Shown here in pieces: positions 18,058 to 28,354 of a stretch of DNA of 64,000 nt (positions within the stretch are counted from its first letter, which is position 1; each line of letters begins with the position of its first letter). Location: the NCBI RefSeq assembly GCF_002220365.1, contig NZ_MTHB01000023.1, positions 116,785 through 180,784 of the forward strand, in the 5' to 3' direction. The DNA comes from Caballeronia sordidicola (GTDB taxonomy: Bacteria; Pseudomonadota; Gammaproteobacteria; Burkholderiales; Burkholderiaceae). The position numbers and the translations under genes were made by a program. The notes under the pieces are model-generated. The model was given only the letters and a program-made list of their open reading frames with translations, was not told where the DNA came from and did not search any database.

Positions 18058-18097
18058 GGGCTAAGCGATTGCGTCGGGAGCAGGGCGTGCTTAGCCC
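18058..18097. repeat. Inverted repeat downstream of the BON lipoprotein gene
   Basis: GGGCTAAGC (18058-18066) and GCTTAGCCC (18089-18097) are perfect 9-bp arms with a 22-nt loop, 20 bp after the stop codon. No T-tract follows, so it may be a weak terminator or a 3'-end protecting hairpin. Confidence 0.45.
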
Positions 18098-18115
18098 ATG
18101 CTCCAACGAAACCGC

Positions 18116-18154
18116 CGCTTCAGGAAAACGCTTCAGGAGAACGCTTCAGGAGCA
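18116..18154. repeat. 13-bp tandem repeat, three units
   Basis: Three adjacent units CGCTTCAGGAAAA, CGCTTCAGGAGAA and CGCTTCAGGAGCA fill the gap between the BON gene and the NtrC-like regulator (314 bp in total). The rest of the gap shows nothing recognisable. Confidence 0.8.
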
Positions 18155-18351
18155 CATCGGGAAGCGCAGGACAAAGACCCCGCAGCGTCGGGACAGGGCT
18201 GGAAACTTGGGCGGAAACTGACACCTTGACGTCACCCCGCTCGCAGCCCACACCGACGTAGCCCGGCATCGAGGCGTCCGCCGCTGGATCTCGCCGTTGA
18301 AGGCGACCGGCGCGGAACGAATTTCAGACCATTTAATACGTTGTGTCCGCC

Positions 18352-19734
18352 ATGCCACACGCTTTGATTGTCGAAGACGATCCCAACAGCCTTTCCGGCC
18401 TGTCCGCCATCCTCGCGGCCGACGGTTTTTCCGTCGATACCGCGACCACGCTCGCCGAAGCGCGCTCGGCGCTTACGCGCTTCATCCCGGACGTCGTGCT
18501 GGTCGACCTGAACCTGCCCGACGGCAGCGGTCTCGACCTTCTGCACAACCTGCCGGCGCAACCGCCCGGTGGTGCGCTGCCTGTGATTGTGATGACGGGT
18601 AACGCGACGGTGGAGAGCGCGATCGAGGGCTTGCGGCAAGGGATCTGGGACTATCTGCTAAAGCCGGTCAACATCCCGCGCCTGCGCAGCTTGCTCGCCC
18701 GTATTCCGCGCCCTTACGAGTTGACGGAAGAAGTACGGGGGTTACGCTCCACGCTGCGCGACCTCGGCCATTTCGGCGGATTGCTTGGACGCAGCGGTGC
18801 GATCCAGCATGTCTACGATCTGATTGAACACACCGCGCCCACGGAAGCGGCCGTGTTGATTTGCGGCGAAAGCGGCACCGGCAAGAAAGTCGCCGCTCGC
18901 ACGCTGCATGAGATGAGCCGGCGTCGCAAAGGTCCGTTTGTTTCGTTCAACTGCGCCGCGGCTAACGAAACCAGCAATCGTTCGATGGAAAGCCTGATGT
19001 TCGGCCACGAACGCGGTGCGTTTGCCGGCGCGGAGAACCGCGAACCCGGCTTGCTTGAGCAAGCGGGTGGCGGGACGCTGTTCCTCGACCAGATCGATGC
19101 ATTGCCGATCCCGCAGCAGGAAGCGCTGCTACGCGCGCTCGATTCGCAGACCTTCATGCGCGTGGGCGGCAGCAATAAGATCGTCACGGACTTCCGCCTG
19201 CTCGCCGCGACGCGTACGCCGGTGAAAGACGCGGTCGCCGACGGCAAATTGCGCGAGGATCTGTTCCTGCGCCTGAATGCGTCGTCGATCGCCTTGCCGC
19301 CCTTGCGCGACCGGGGCGATGACATCGCCTTGCTGGCGGAGCATTTCGTCGATGAACTGAATCGCGAGACCCACGTGAGCGGCATCACGAGCGGCGCTCC
19401 CAAACGCGTGAGCCCGGATTTCATTCGCGAGTGCCTCGCGACCGAATGGCCTGGCAACGTGCGCGAACTACGCGAACGGGTGCGCCGCGCGTATCACGCA
19501 TCCGGCGATGTGATCGAAACCTTGCGCGCCGACGAGCAAAGCGGCGCAAGCGGGCGTGGATTGAACGGCAGCAGCGTGCAGGTGACGGTGGGCACGGCGC
19601 TCGCCGATGTCGAAGACATGCTGATTCGTGCCACGCTGGAGGCGGTGGGCGGCACGCGGCACCGCGCGGCGACGCTGCTCGGGATCAGCCCGAAGACGCT
19701 TTACAACAAGCTGCAGCGCATGAAGCTGGAGTGA
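18352..19734 (+). CDS. NtrC-family response regulator with altered GAFTGA and Walker B motifs
   Basis: 460 residues in the order receiver, AAA+ domain, Fis-type helix-turn-helix. The receiver (1-115) has Asp52 in LVDLNLPDGSG as likely phosphoacceptor. The AAA+ domain has Walker A GESGTGKK (172-179). The sigma-54-contacting GAFTGA loop is GAFAGA (222-227), and the Walker B Asp-Glu pair is Asp246-Gln247 in LFLDQID. The sensor and arginine-finger region LFLRLN...PPLRDRGDDIALLAEHF is intact, and the C-terminus RHRAATLLGISPKTLYNKLQ is a normal DNA-binding helix pair. The Thr and Glu changes hit residues needed for sigma-54 activation in well-studied members. No kinase gene is adjacent. A GTG at 18343 is an alternative start. 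Confidence 0.88.
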   Translation: MPHALIVEDDPNSLSGLSAILAADGFSVDTATTLAEARSALTRFIPDVVLVDLNLPDGSGLDLLHNLPAQPPGGALPVIVMTGNATVESAIEGLRQGIWDYLLKPVNIPRLRSLLARIPRPYELTEEVRGLRSTLRDLGHFGGLLGRSGAIQHVYDLIEHTAPTEAAVLICGESGTGKKVAARTLHEMSRRRKGPFVSFNCAAANETSNRSMESLMFGHERGAFAGAENREPGLLEQAGGGTLFLDQIDALPIPQQEALLRALDSQTFMRVGGSNKIVTDFRLLAATRTPVKDAVADGKLREDLFLRLNASSIALPPLRDRGDDIALLAEHFVDELNRETHVSGITSGAPKRVSPDFIRECLATEWPGNVRELRERVRRAYHASGDVIETLRADEQSGASGRGLNGSSVQVTVGTALADVEDMLIRATLEAVGGTRHRAATLLGISPKTLYNKLQRMKLE

Positions 19735-19753
19735 TTCGGACGTTGATTGAAAC

Positions 19754-19788
19754 AAGCCGCCCGTTCTTTCGAACCAGCGGCTTTTTTT
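19754..19788. terminator. Terminator between the NtrC-like gene and nagZ
   Basis: AAGCCGC (19754-19760) pairs with GCGGCTT (19777-19783), followed by a T-run. It lies between convergent genes and can act on both, best on the plus strand. Confidence 0.8.
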
Positions 19789-19829
19789 ACGGCTGCGCTC
19801 ATCTGCACCCGCCTACGGTAGAAAGCCTT

Positions 19830-20867
19830 TCAGCCCAGCGCACGTTTGACCAGTGCCAGCGCCTGCTGATACTCCACCTGTGCCATGAGCTTGCCCCAGC
19901 GCCATGCACGGCCTCGTGGCCGCATCCGCCGCAAGCGGGTCTGCGATGCCTTAGTCTGCACGAACGTAAGCCGGTCCAGCACCTTCTCCGCTTCGTCTGG
20001 CTGATTGCAGATCAGCACCATGTCACAGCCTGCCGTGAGCGCCGCCGTGGCCGCTTCGGTCAGCGTTCCACCGGCGCGGGCGGCTTCCATCGACAGGTCG
20101 TCGCTGAAAATCGCGCCGTTGAAACCGAGCTTGCCGCGCAGGATGTCCTGCAGCCAGACTCGCGAAAAGCCCGCGGGTTTCTCATCGACCTGCGGGTAAA
20201 TCACGTGCGCCGGAATCACCGACGCCAAGGACAGGCCCAACCAGTCGTACGGTTTGATATCGGCGGCGAGGATGTCCTCGAGCGAACGGTCGTCCACGGG
20301 CATGGCCACATGCGAATCCGCCGATGCAAACCCATGCCCCGGAAAATGCTTGCCGCAATTGGCCATGCCGGCGAGCGCGAGACCGTGGTTCAGGCTCTTG
20401 GCGAGCATCGTCACCACGCGCGGGTCGCTATGCAACGCACGATCGCCGATCACCTTCGAGTGCCCGTAATCGAGGTCGAGCACGGGCGTAAAACTCATGT
20501 CGACGCCGCACGCCCGCAACTCTGCCGCGAGCACATAACCGAACGCGGTCGCGGTTTTCGTCGCCAGCAATACGTCCCGGTCCCACAGTTCGCCGAGCTT
20601 GCCTGGCGCGGGCAGGACGGTGAAGCCATCGGTACGGAAACGCTGCACGCGGCCGCCTTCGTGATCGACGGCAATCAGGATGTCGTCACGAACCGCGCGA
20701 ATCGCGTCAGTCAGCGCGACGAGCTGGGCGCGATCCTGGAAATGCCGTGCGAAGAGGATGATGCCGCCGGTCATCGGATGGTCGATACGGTGAATATCGG
20801 CGTCGGAGAGGGTGGTGCCGGCCACGTCGAGCATGACCGGCCCGGGAATGCGTTTTAACGAGTTCAA
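19830..20867 (-). CDS. nagZ: Beta-N-acetylglucosaminidase (cell wall recycling)
   Basis: Removes N-acetylglucosamine from anhydromuropeptides in the cytoplasm during peptidoglycan recycling; its product feeds the AmpR signal in many Gram-negatives. The 345-residue GH3 protein shows the substrate-binding KHFPGHG (173-179), the catalytic Asp-Ser-His loop DSH (184-186) typical of NagZ, and nucleophile Asp in FSDDLSMEA. No signal peptide is present, as expected. It is last in the long minus-strand run, 16 bp after acpS, a gene order common in Burkholderiaceae. Confidence 0.95.
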   Translation of the reverse strand: MNSLKRIPGPVMLDVAGTTLSDADIHRIDHPMTGGIILFARHFQDRAQLVALTDAIRAVRDDILIAVDHEGGRVQRFRTDGFTVLPAPGKLGELWDRDVLLATKTATAFGYVLAAELRACGVDMSFTPVLDLDYGHSKVIGDRALHSDPRVVTMLAKSLNHGLALAGMANCGKHFPGHGFASADSHVAMPVDDRSLEDILAADIKPYDWLGLSLASVIPAHVIYPQVDEKPAGFSRVWLQDILRGKLGFNGAIFSDDLSMEAARAGGTLTEAATAALTAGCDMVLICNQPDEAEKVLDRLTFVQTKASQTRLRRMRPRGRAWRWGKLMAQVEYQQALALVKRALG

Positions 20868-20883
20868 ATTGGGAGCGAAAAAG

Positions 20884-21339
20884 TCAGGGGGTTTTGGGTG
20901 CTGTGTGCGCTTCTGGGTTCACGCCTGGGGTCGCGTGCGGACTCACGCCCGTTTCCGCGATCACGAATGACACCGCGTAATCGCGTTCATCGGTGATCGT
21001 GACCTGGGCCGTGATACCGCGCACCGCCATCCAGTCGGCGAGTTCCCCCGACGCGACAATCTTTGGCTTGCCGCTCGGCTCGTTGAGCGTTTGCAGCGCG
21101 CGCCATGTCATCGGCCAGTGCATGCCAAGTCCGATCGCTTTCGAAAACGCTTCTTTCGCGGAGAACCGCGTCGCGAGGAAGGCGAGGCCGCGGACTTCGG
21201 AGCGCGCTTTACGCGCATGGTAAATGCGAAGTTCGTCAGCCCCGAGCACCTTCTCAGCGAAGCGCCCTTTCGTGCGCTCCATCACGCCCGCCACGCGGCT
21301 TACCTGAACGAGATCCGTACCTATTCCGTAGATCGCCAT
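20884..21339 (-). CDS. acpS: Holo-[acyl-carrier-protein] synthase
   Basis: Transfers the 4'-phosphopantetheine arm from CoA to Ser of apo-ACP. The 151-residue protein opens [15 protein letters not shown] (metal-binding Asp9) and carries the second metal-site motif [12 protein letters not shown]. The last 20 or so residues beyond the fold are a polar, low-complexity tail not found in shorter homologues. Its target acpP is encoded in the same strand run 13.5 kb upstream. Confidence 0.95.
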   Translation of the reverse strand: MAIYGIGTDLVQVSRVAGVMERTKGRFAEKVLGADELRIYHARKARSEVRGLAFLATRFSAKEAFSKAIGLGMHWPMTWRALQTLNEPSGKPKIVASGELADWMAVRGITAQVTITDERDYAVSFVIAETGVSPHATPGVNPEAHTAPKTP

Positions 21340-21385
21340 CGTTGGGCCTGAGTTGGGTTGTTGGCGCTTATCGTTTATCTCGCGT

Positions 21386-22159
21386 TTATCGCGAAGCAGT
21401 GGCGGCCAGGCGCGACGCCACCATGATTGCCTTCATCTCGCGCACCGCATTGTCCCAGCCGGCGAAGATGGCGTGTGCCACGATCGCATGGCCGATATTC
21501 AATTCCACGATGCCTTCCAACGCCGCGATCGGCTGGACATTGGTGTAATGCAGACCGTGCCCGGCATTCACTTTCAAGCCAAGGGAATTGCCGAAATCGA
21601 CGCTGCGCGCGACGCGCTCAAACTCTTTCTGGCGGGTGGCTTCGTCGTGGGCTTCGGCATAACAACCGGTATGCAATTCGATCACCGGTGCGCCGGCTTC
21701 ATACGCGGCGCGGATCTGCGTTTCATCGGCGTCGATAAACAGCGACACCCGCGCGCCCGCCTGACGCAACTGCTCGCACGCGGCTTTCACGGCGTTGAAC
21801 TGGCCGGCGACATCGAGCCCGCCTTCGGTCGTCAGTTCCTGGCGCTTTTCCGGAACGAGACACACGTCGTGCGGACGAACGCCACACGCGATATCCAGCA
21901 TCTCCGGCGTCACCGCGCACTCGAGGTTCATGCGCGTTTTCAATAGCGGACGCAACGCGTGAACGTCAGCATCGACAATATGCCGGCGATCTTCCCGCAA
22001 ATGCAGCGTGATGGCGTCGGCGCCCGCTTCTTCGGCTTGCAGCGCGGCGCGGATCGGGTCGGGGTACTGCGTGCCGCGCGCGTTGCGCAGCGTGGCGACG
22101 TGATCAATGTTGACGCCCAGATCGATCACGTTAGCGGGCGACGATAGAAAGAAGCTCAT
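21386..22159 (-). CDS. pdxJ: Pyridoxine 5'-phosphate synthase
   Basis: Condenses 1-deoxyxylulose-5-phosphate with 3-amino-2-oxopropyl phosphate in vitamin B6 synthesis. The 257-residue TIM-barrel protein has the signature [20 protein letters not shown] near the N-terminus, then the catalytic HLREDRRHI segment and the C-terminal GHGLHYTN phosphate loop. The ATG at 22159 overlaps the recO stop by 4 bp. A reading frame extends 55 codons further upstream inside recO and is rejected. Confidence 0.95.
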   Translation of the reverse strand: MSFFLSSPANVIDLGVNIDHVATLRNARGTQYPDPIRAALQAEEAGADAITLHLREDRRHIVDADVHALRPLLKTRMNLECAVTPEMLDIACGVRPHDVCLVPEKRQELTTEGGLDVAGQFNAVKAACEQLRQAGARVSLFIDADETQIRAAYEAGAPVIELHTGCYAEAHDEATRQKEFERVARSVDFGNSLGLKVNAGHGLHYTNVQPIAALEGIVELNIGHAIVAHAIFAGWDNAVREMKAIMVASRLAATASR

Positions 22160-23070
22160 AGATTTTGCAGGTCGATCAGGATTTGACGGGTGGCGAGCGG
22201 CGTGCCGCCAAGATACACATTCAGCAGAAAACGCATCAACGTCTTGCTTTGCGCGGCCGTCTGCGGGCGGCTGTATTCGTCCTTCTCCATGTCGAGAAGG
22301 GTTTGACCGGCGATCACCGGCCATTGCGACGGTACATCATCCGATGCATCGCGCACACCGCGTTCGGGATCGAAGACGTATTTTTGATCGGCGAGAACGG
22401 GTTGGCGCGCGATGGTTTTATTCAACGCCATCGCGTAACCGGTTTCACGCAGCAGCACCCGCTCGAACGAACGCAGCGCATGCAAGGCGGGCTCACCGTG
22501 CGCGAGACGCGACAACGTCAACACATAATGATTGAACAACGCAGGATGCGCGTCTTCACGAGCGCAGAACTTGACGAGCAATTCGTTGACGTAGAAACCG
22601 CATAACAACGCGTCGCCCGCAAGAGGCAACATGCCGCCGACCCATTCCGCTTGCGTCAGGGTGCGGACTTCGCCCTTCCCCGTCCACGATAAACCCAGCG
22701 GCTGGAAAGTTTGCAGCACGCCGCGCAATGCGGAATGCGGGCGCTTGGCGCCCTTGGCGACCAACGCAACGCGGCCGTGATCGCGGGAAAATACGTCGAG
22801 CACGAGACTCGTCTCGCGATACGGATAGCTGTGCAGCACGAACGAGGGTTGCTCCGCGATACGAAAGTCCGAGCGCGGCGCGGCGCGCGGCGGTCTTGGC
22901 GCTTTGGGCTCTTTGGACTCTTTAGGCGCGACCGATTTCGCGGACGCCGACGCCGTCCTGCGCCTTTTCGGCGCAGGGGGAGAAGGTTCGTCGGCGCTGA
23001 AATTATCGTCGGCGAGCGGATCGGATTCTGCGTCGGAGGACTGGGTCATCCACGCGTCATTCGTACCCAT
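22156..23070 (-). CDS. recO: DNA repair protein RecO
   Basis: Loads RecA onto SSB-coated gaps with RecR. The 304-residue protein carries a 65-residue N-terminal tail rich in Ser/Asp then basic Lys/Arg/Pro, unlike the compact E. coli protein (about 240 aa). The OB fold then starts at [20 protein letters not shown], followed by the helical domain. The start at 23070 overlaps era by 14 bp; an in-frame ATG at 23049 would avoid the overlap. The 4-bp overlap with pdxJ suggests coupled translation. Confidence 0.92.
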   Translation of the reverse strand: MGTNDAWMTQSSDAESDPLADDNFSADEPSPPAPKRRRTASASAKSVAPKESKEPKAPRPPRAAPRSDFRIAEQPSFVLHSYPYRETSLVLDVFSRDHGRVALVAKGAKRPHSALRGVLQTFQPLGLSWTGKGEVRTLTQAEWVGGMLPLAGDALLCGFYVNELLVKFCAREDAHPALFNHYVLTLSRLAHGEPALHALRSFERVLLRETGYAMALNKTIARQPVLADQKYVFDPERGVRDASDDVPSQWPVIAGQTLLDMEKDEYSRPQTAAQSKTLMRFLLNVYLGGTPLATRQILIDLQNL

Positions 23071-23956
23071 AGGCGCGCAGTCCCGCTTCGTTGTCCGCCC
23101 AGCCGCTCTTCACCTTGATGAAGGTTTCAAGGTACACGGGGCCATCGAACAGCCGCTCCATGTCTTGGCGCGCTTCGGTGCTGATCTGCTTCAGCTTTGC
23201 ACCCTTCTGGCCGATGATCATCGCCTTGTGGGTATCGCGTTCGACCAGAATGGTCGCGAAAATGCGGCGCAAACGGCCCTCGGTTTCCCATTTGTCGATC
23301 ATCACCGTGCTCGTGTAAGGCAATTCGTCACCGGTCCAGCGGAACACTTTCTCGCGCAGGATTTCAGCGGCGAGAAAACGCTCGCTGCGGTCGGTGAGAT
23401 CGTCTTCACCGTAAATGGGCGAACCTTCCGGAAGATACGGCTTCACGACCGTCATCAGACGCGTAATGTCATCAGCATGCTTCGCGGTCATCGGCACGAT
23501 TTCCTTGAAGTCGTGCAGCGCGCTCATCTTCTGCATGAACGGGAATAACGTCGCTTTGTCGTTGACGTGGTCGAGCTTGTTCGCGATCAACAGGCACGGC
23601 GTGTCGTTCGGAATCAGGTCGAGCACCTTCTGGTCGTCGGGACCAAACCGACCCGCTTCGATCACGAACAGAATTGCGTCGACGGACGTGAGCGTCGACG
23701 TCACCGCGCGGTTCAGCGAACGGTTCAGCGCGCCGCTGTGCTTGGTCTGGAAACCCGGGGTATCGACGAAAATGTACTGCGCGTCGTCCAGCGTGTGAAT
23801 GCCGGTGATGCGGTGGCGCGTGGTCTGCGCCTTGCGCGACGTGATGCTGACTTTCTGCCCTACCAGTGCGTTCATCAAGGTCGATTTACCGACATTAGGC
23901 CGACCGACGATCGCGACCATGCCGCAGCGGAAACCAGAGGGAGTGGGTGCGTTCAT
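23057..23956 (-). CDS. era: GTPase Era
   Basis: A GTPase that binds 16S rRNA during 30S maturation. The 299-residue protein has G1 GRPNVGKST (18-26), the switch I region with [12 protein letters not shown]3 DTPGFQ, G4 NKLD, and a C-terminal KH domain containing the [18 protein letters not shown]-binding loop. The rnc-era-recO order is the common proteobacterial one. Confidence 0.96.
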   Translation of the reverse strand: MNAPTPSGFRCGMVAIVGRPNVGKSTLMNALVGQKVSITSRKAQTTRHRITGIHTLDDAQYIFVDTPGFQTKHSGALNRSLNRAVTSTLTSVDAILFVIEAGRFGPDDQKVLDLIPNDTPCLLIANKLDHVNDKATLFPFMQKMSALHDFKEIVPMTAKHADDITRLMTVVKPYLPEGSPIYGEDDLTDRSERFLAAEILREKVFRWTGDELPYTSTVMIDKWETEGRLRRIFATILVERDTHKAMIIGQKGAKLKQISTEARQDMERLFDGPVYLETFIKVKSGWADNEAGLRAYGYE

Positions 23957-24061
23957 AATTGTGCGGCTGCAGATTCGGTGAATTCGTGGGGACGCGTGGC
24001 GTCGGGATTATGCTTGTGATCGGAAGCGTGCAAGCTTCAGTGGCGGGCTTCAGAGCGCTCG

Positions 24062-25408
24062 TCAGTGGCCGGTATCGGCGGCGCGTACGACAGTTTCATC
24101 GACGCTTTCTTCCAGGTGCACTTCAACCTGCGCTTCAACGCTCTCTGCGCCCTTCGGGGCCGTTGCGCAATGCGCGGCGGACACGTCTTCACGCTGCCGC
24201 GCGGGGACAGCGGGCTTCTCGATACCGGACGCTTCAGCATTTTTCACTGCAGGCTTGTCGGCTTGTTTCGCGACGGCCTTTTCACCTGCACTATCTGCTT
24301 TCGCGGCGCTTTTTTCCACCGGGTTATGCACAGGTTTATCCCCTGCGGATTCAACGTGCGCAACCGATGACTTGTCCGCGCCCTCGTTTGCGACCGCCGG
24401 CGCTTCCGCCGCTGCTTTTTCGGCCTTCTCCGCCTTCTCCGTCCGATGAATCGTCGACCGCTCGGTTTTCTCCGCACCGGCGAATGCACCCGCCGACGGT
24501 TCCACATGCGATGCGCGAATCACGGCGAACGGCGCGGTGGCCGGACGCTCGGGATCGTTATGCGTGTTGCTGCTCTGGCTGGCGCTATTGCTGCTGCTGG
24601 CGCGTGCACGTTCGCGCCGGTCCGGTGCGCGAAGGTCGAGCGCCGCCTGCACGCCCGTGACGCCCGGTACGATTTCCAGCTCCGCCTGCTTGGCTGCGCG
24701 CGAACCCTTGCGCTTGGGCTTCGCCGTCATGGCCGGCGCGGCGGAAGCCAGCTCATCGAGCGCCTTCTTTGCCGCAGCCTGTTCGGCCGCGCGCCGGCTC
24801 GCACCGGAACCGGACACCTTCACATCGAGCTTCGGCACCGTGCATTCGACTTCGAATTGCTGGTTATGCGCCGCGCCGTGCGTAGCCACGACCGTATAGG
24901 TCGGCAATGCAATCTTGTGGCCCTGCAGATATTCCTGCAGCAGCGTCTTCGCGTCCTTACCGATCGTGCGTGGATCGATATGATCGAGGATTGGCGTGTA
25001 AAGCCGCTTGATCACCTGAAGCGCGGCGTCAAAACCACCGTCCAGAAAGACCGCGCCGAAAATGGCCTCAAGCGTGTCAGCCAATATGGACGGGCGGCGG
25101 AAGCCCCCGCTGCGCAACTCGCCCTCGCCCAGCCGCAACGCCTCGGAGACATTCAGTGCCTGTGCAATCTCATACAGCGACTGCTGCTTGACGAGATTTG
25201 CACGGACGCGAGAAAGATCACCTTCGTCGAGTTTTGCGAATCGCTGGAACAAAAGCGCAGCCACCACGCAATTTAGAACGGAATCTCCGAGAAATTCGAG
25301 TCGTTCATTGTGCGTGGCACTGTGACTGCGGTGGGTCATCGCCTGGCGCAGCAATTCCGCATTGCGAAATTCGTACTGGAGCCGGCTTTCCAACGGGGTT
25401 GAGGGCAT
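24062..25408 (-). CDS. rnc: Ribonuclease III with a long C-terminal extension
   Basis: Cleaves double-stranded RNA in rRNA processing and mRNA decay. The catalytic domain has the signature [13 protein letters not shown] (34-46) with Glu38 and Asp42, and [15 protein letters not shown] with Asp111 and Glu114. A dsRNA-binding domain spans about 154-222. Beyond it lie some 225 residues, rich in Ala, Lys, Glu and Pro with repeated KAEKA/EKPA-like motifs, about doubling the protein relative to E. coli RNase III (226 aa). The extension is predicted to be disordered and highly charged. It precedes era in the run. Confidence 0.95.
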   Translation of the reverse strand: MPSTPLESRLQYEFRNAELLRQAMTHRSHSATHNERLEFLGDSVLNCVVAALLFQRFAKLDEGDLSRVRANLVKQQSLYEIAQALNVSEALRLGEGELRSGGFRRPSILADTLEAIFGAVFLDGGFDAALQVIKRLYTPILDHIDPRTIGKDAKTLLQEYLQGHKIALPTYTVVATHGAAHNQQFEVECTVPKLDVKVSGSGASRRAAEQAAAKKALDELASAAPAMTAKPKRKGSRAAKQAELEIVPGVTGVQAALDLRAPDRRERARASSSNSASQSSNTHNDPERPATAPFAVIRASHVEPSAGAFAGAEKTERSTIHRTEKAEKAEKAAAEAPAVANEGADKSSVAHVESAGDKPVHNPVEKSAAKADSAGEKAVAKQADKPAVKNAEASGIEKPAVPARQREDVSAAHCATAPKGAESVEAQVEVHLEESVDETVVRAADTGH

Positions 25409-25547
25409 GGGCAGAGTATAACGCGGGCGCCGGGAGGGGCGAATCCGGCTGTCAGGCCGAAAAACCGCAAGGAAAATGACACCACAAGCACACGTTAGCC
25501 GCGCTTCTTCGTGCTGTTTCTAGGCGGCTCAAAGGTGACTTGCAATA

Positions 25548-25579
25548 ACAACTACGCCGCGATGACGCGGCGTAGTTGT
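25548..25579. repeat. Perfect 14-bp palindrome between lepB and rnc
   Basis: ACAACTACGCCGCG (25548-25561) and CGCGGCGTAGTTGT (25566-25579) pair without mismatch around a 4-nt loop, 54 bp after the lepB stop. The minus-strand continuation has no solid T-tract, so it may be a 3'-end stabiliser or weak terminator separating lepB from rnc. Confidence 0.7.
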
Positions 25580-25632
25580 CGAACGAAATTACTGCTTGTG
25601 ATCCTGATCAAACCCGCTATCAAAACCGCGCT

Positions 25633-26529
25633 TCAATGGAACACCCCAATGCGTTTCAAACTGCTGAAGTTCATCCAGATAAAGAATGCGCGTCCTACGA
25701 TATTCGCATCCGGCACGAAACCCCAATAACGGCTGTCTGCACTGTTATCGCGGTTGTCGCCCATCATGAAATAGTGACCCGCCGGCACTTTGCAAATGAC
25801 GCCTTGAGCGTTGTAGTTGCAGTTGTCGCGGAACGGGAAGTCGTCGGCGCCGATGACGAATGGCGGCACCTGCGCGTTATTCAGGATCGCATTCTTGCGG
25901 CCGTCGAGATCTTCTTCGAACTGCTTTGCATAACCAATGCGTTCGTCATCGAAGAAATCCGGCAACGCTGTTTCCGGAACCGGCTTGCCGTTGATGGTCA
26001 GCTTCTTGTCCTGGTACGCAATGGTGTCGCCGGGAAGGCCGATCACGCGCTTGATGTAATCCACCGACTCGTCTTTCGGATAACGGAACACGACGACGTC
26101 ACCGCGCTTGAGCGGCGTGCCGCCGGTCAGCTTGGTATTGCTGATCGGCAGGCGCAGACCGTATTCGAATTTATTGACGAGGATGAAATCGCCTACCAGC
26201 AGTGTCGGCACCATGGATCCCGACGGAATCTTGAACGGTTCGACTACGAACGAGCGCACCACGAACACCACCAGGATCACCGGAAAGAAGCTTGCGGAAT
26301 ATTCCAGATACCATGGCTGGCGGAGCTTTTCATCGCGCAGGCGAGCGCGCGTTTGCGGCGCGTTTTCATCGGCGAAACGGGGCTCAAGGCGTGCCTGCTG
26401 CTGATCGAATTCCGCTACCGCTGCATCTGCTGCCCGACGCCGTTGCTTCTCGAACACCAGTTTGTCGAACACCCACGCAATCCCCGTCACGATGACGAGC
26501 ACCAAAAGAATCAACGCAAAATTCATCAA
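25633..26529 (-). CDS. lepB: Signal peptidase I
   Basis: Cleaves Sec and Tat signal peptides on the periplasmic face. The 298-residue protein has an N-terminal membrane segment (2-20), a cytoplasmic basic and polar stretch, a second membrane segment (81-94), and then the catalytic Ser105 in IPSGSMVPTL and Lys160 in DYIKRVIGLPGD. The C-terminal box GDNRDNSADSRYWG is complete. It follows lepA in the same operon, 18 bp downstream, as in E. coli. Confidence 0.96.
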   Translation of the reverse strand: MMNFALILLVLVIVTGIAWVFDKLVFEKQRRRAADAAVAEFDQQQARLEPRFADENAPQTRARLRDEKLRQPWYLEYSASFFPVILVVFVVRSFVVEPFKIPSGSMVPTLLVGDFILVNKFEYGLRLPISNTKLTGGTPLKRGDVVVFRYPKDESVDYIKRVIGLPGDTIAYQDKKLTINGKPVPETALPDFFDDERIGYAKQFEEDLDGRKNAILNNAQVPPFVIGADDFPFRDNCNYNAQGVICKVPAGHYFMMGDNRDNSADSRYWGFVPDANIVGRAFFIWMNFSSLKRIGVFH

Positions 26530-26547
26530 TCGTTTCCGGTTGTTTTA

Positions 26548-28338
26548 TTAATCTTCGACGCGAAGAATCGCGAGGAAAGCTTCTTGCGGAATCTCGACCG
26601 AACCGACTTGCTTCATGCGCTTCTTGCCGGCCTTCTGCTTTTCCAGAAGCTTTTTCTTTCGCGAGATATCGCCGCCGTAGCACTTTGCCAGAACGTTCTT
26701 ACGCAATGCTTTAATGTTCTCGCGCGCGATAATATTCGCGCCAATAGTCGCCTGGATTGCCACGTCGTACATTTGCCGCGGAATCAGTTCACGCATCTTC
26801 GACGCCACTTCGCGTCCGCGATGCTGGCTCTGCGACCGGTGCACGATCACTGACAACGCGTCGACCTTGTCGCCATTGATCAGCATGTCGACCTTCACCA
26901 CATCCGACGCGCGATATTCCTTGAACTCGTAATCCATCGAAGCATAACCACGTGACGTCGACTTCAGCCGGTCGAAGAAATCCAGCACGATTTCCGCCAT
27001 CGGGATTTCGTACGTGAGCTGGACCTGACGGCCGTGATACAGCATGTTGATCTGCGAACCGCGCTTGTTCGTACAGAGCGTGATCACCGCGCCCACATAC
27101 TCCTGCGGCATGTAGAGGTTCACGGTCACGATCGGCTCGCGCACTTCTTCAATGTAAGAAGGCTCCGGCATCTTGGCCGGGTTCTCGACCTGAATCAGCG
27201 TGCCATCGCGCTTCACGACTTCATACACCACGGTCGGCGCCGTGGTGATGAGGTCCATGTCGAATTCGCGCTCGAGCCGCTCCTGCACGATCTCCATGTG
27301 CAGGAGACCGAGAAAGCCGCATCGAAAACCGAAACCAAGTGCTTGCGACACTTCAGGCTCGTATTGCAGCGAGGAGTCGTTGAGCTTCAGCTTTTCCAGC
27401 GATTCACGCAGTGCGTCGTACTGATTCGCTTCGATCGGATACAAACCCGCGAACACTTGCGGCTTCACTTCCTTGAAACCGGGCAGCGGCACTTCGGCCG
27501 GGCGCGCGACGGTCGTGACCGTATCGCCCACTTTCGCCGCCTGCAACTCCTTGATGCCCGCGATGATAAAGCCCACCTGCCCCGCCGACAGCGACGCGAG
27601 ATTCGTGGCTTTCGGCGCGAACACGCCGAGACTTTCGACCGGATAAATCGCACCGGACGCCATCATCTTGATCTTGTCCTTCGGGCGCAGCGTGCCGTTC
27701 TTGATGCGCACGAGCATGACCACGCCGACGTAATTATCGAACCATGAATCGATGATCAGCGCCTGCAGCGGCGCGTCCGGATCGCCCTTCGGGGGCGGCA
27801 CTTTGGCGATCAGCGCCTCGAGCACGTCGCTCACGCCGAGGCCCGTCTTCGCGCTGCAACGCGCGGCGTCGGTTGCATCAATACCGATCACATCTTCGAT
27901 TTCCGAAATCGCGTTCTCGGGGTCTGCGGCGGGCAGGTCGATCTTGTTCAGGACCGGCACGACTTCCACGCCCAATTCGATCGCCATGTAGCAATTGGCG
28001 ACCGTCTGCGCTTCCACGCCCTGGCTGGCGTCGACCACGAGCAGCGCGCCTTCGCAGGCGGACAGCGAGCGGCTGACCTCGTACGAGAAGTCGACATGGC
28101 CCGGGGTATCGATGAGATTCAGGTTGTAGACCTGACCGTCGAGCGCTTTGTAGCTCAGTGCCGCCGTTTGCGCCTTGATGGTGATGCCGCGTTCGCGCTC
28201 GAGATCCATGGAGTCGAGCACCTGCGCGTCCATCTCGCGGTCGGACAGTCCGCCGCACAACTGGATGATGCGATCGGCGAGCGTCGACTTGCCGTGGTCG
28301 ATGTGCGCAATGATCGAGAAGTTACGAATATGATTCAT
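26548..28338 (-). CDS. lepA: Elongation factor 4 (LepA)
   Basis: A ribosome-dependent GTPase acting in initiation and back-translocation under stress. The 596-residue protein has G1 [14 protein letters not shown]3 DTPGHVDF, G4 NKIDLP, and the LepA-specific C-terminal domain ending with [20 protein letters not shown]. It lies upstream of lepB, the universal arrangement. A hairpin with a U-tract sits between it and the preceding glutaredoxin-like gene. Confidence 0.97.
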   Translation of the reverse strand: MNHIRNFSIIAHIDHGKSTLADRIIQLCGGLSDREMDAQVLDSMDLERERGITIKAQTAALSYKALDGQVYNLNLIDTPGHVDFSYEVSRSLSACEGALLVVDASQGVEAQTVANCYMAIELGVEVVPVLNKIDLPAADPENAISEIEDVIGIDATDAARCSAKTGLGVSDVLEALIAKVPPPKGDPDAPLQALIIDSWFDNYVGVVMLVRIKNGTLRPKDKIKMMASGAIYPVESLGVFAPKATNLASLSAGQVGFIIAGIKELQAAKVGDTVTTVARPAEVPLPGFKEVKPQVFAGLYPIEANQYDALRESLEKLKLNDSSLQYEPEVSQALGFGFRCGFLGLLHMEIVQERLEREFDMDLITTAPTVVYEVVKRDGTLIQVENPAKMPEPSYIEEVREPIVTVNLYMPQEYVGAVITLCTNKRGSQINMLYHGRQVQLTYEIPMAEIVLDFFDRLKSTSRGYASMDYEFKEYRASDVVKVDMLINGDKVDALSVIVHRSQSQHRGREVASKMRELIPRQMYDVAIQATIGANIIARENIKALRKNVLAKCYGGDISRKKKLLEKQKAGKKRMKQVGSVEIPQEAFLAILRVED

Positions 28339-28354
28339 TCAGTGCCGATCAAGC

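Noticed and set aside
19431..20858. 475-codon plus-strand open frame
   Set aside because: Overlaps the end of the NtrC-like gene out of frame and runs antisense to nagZ.
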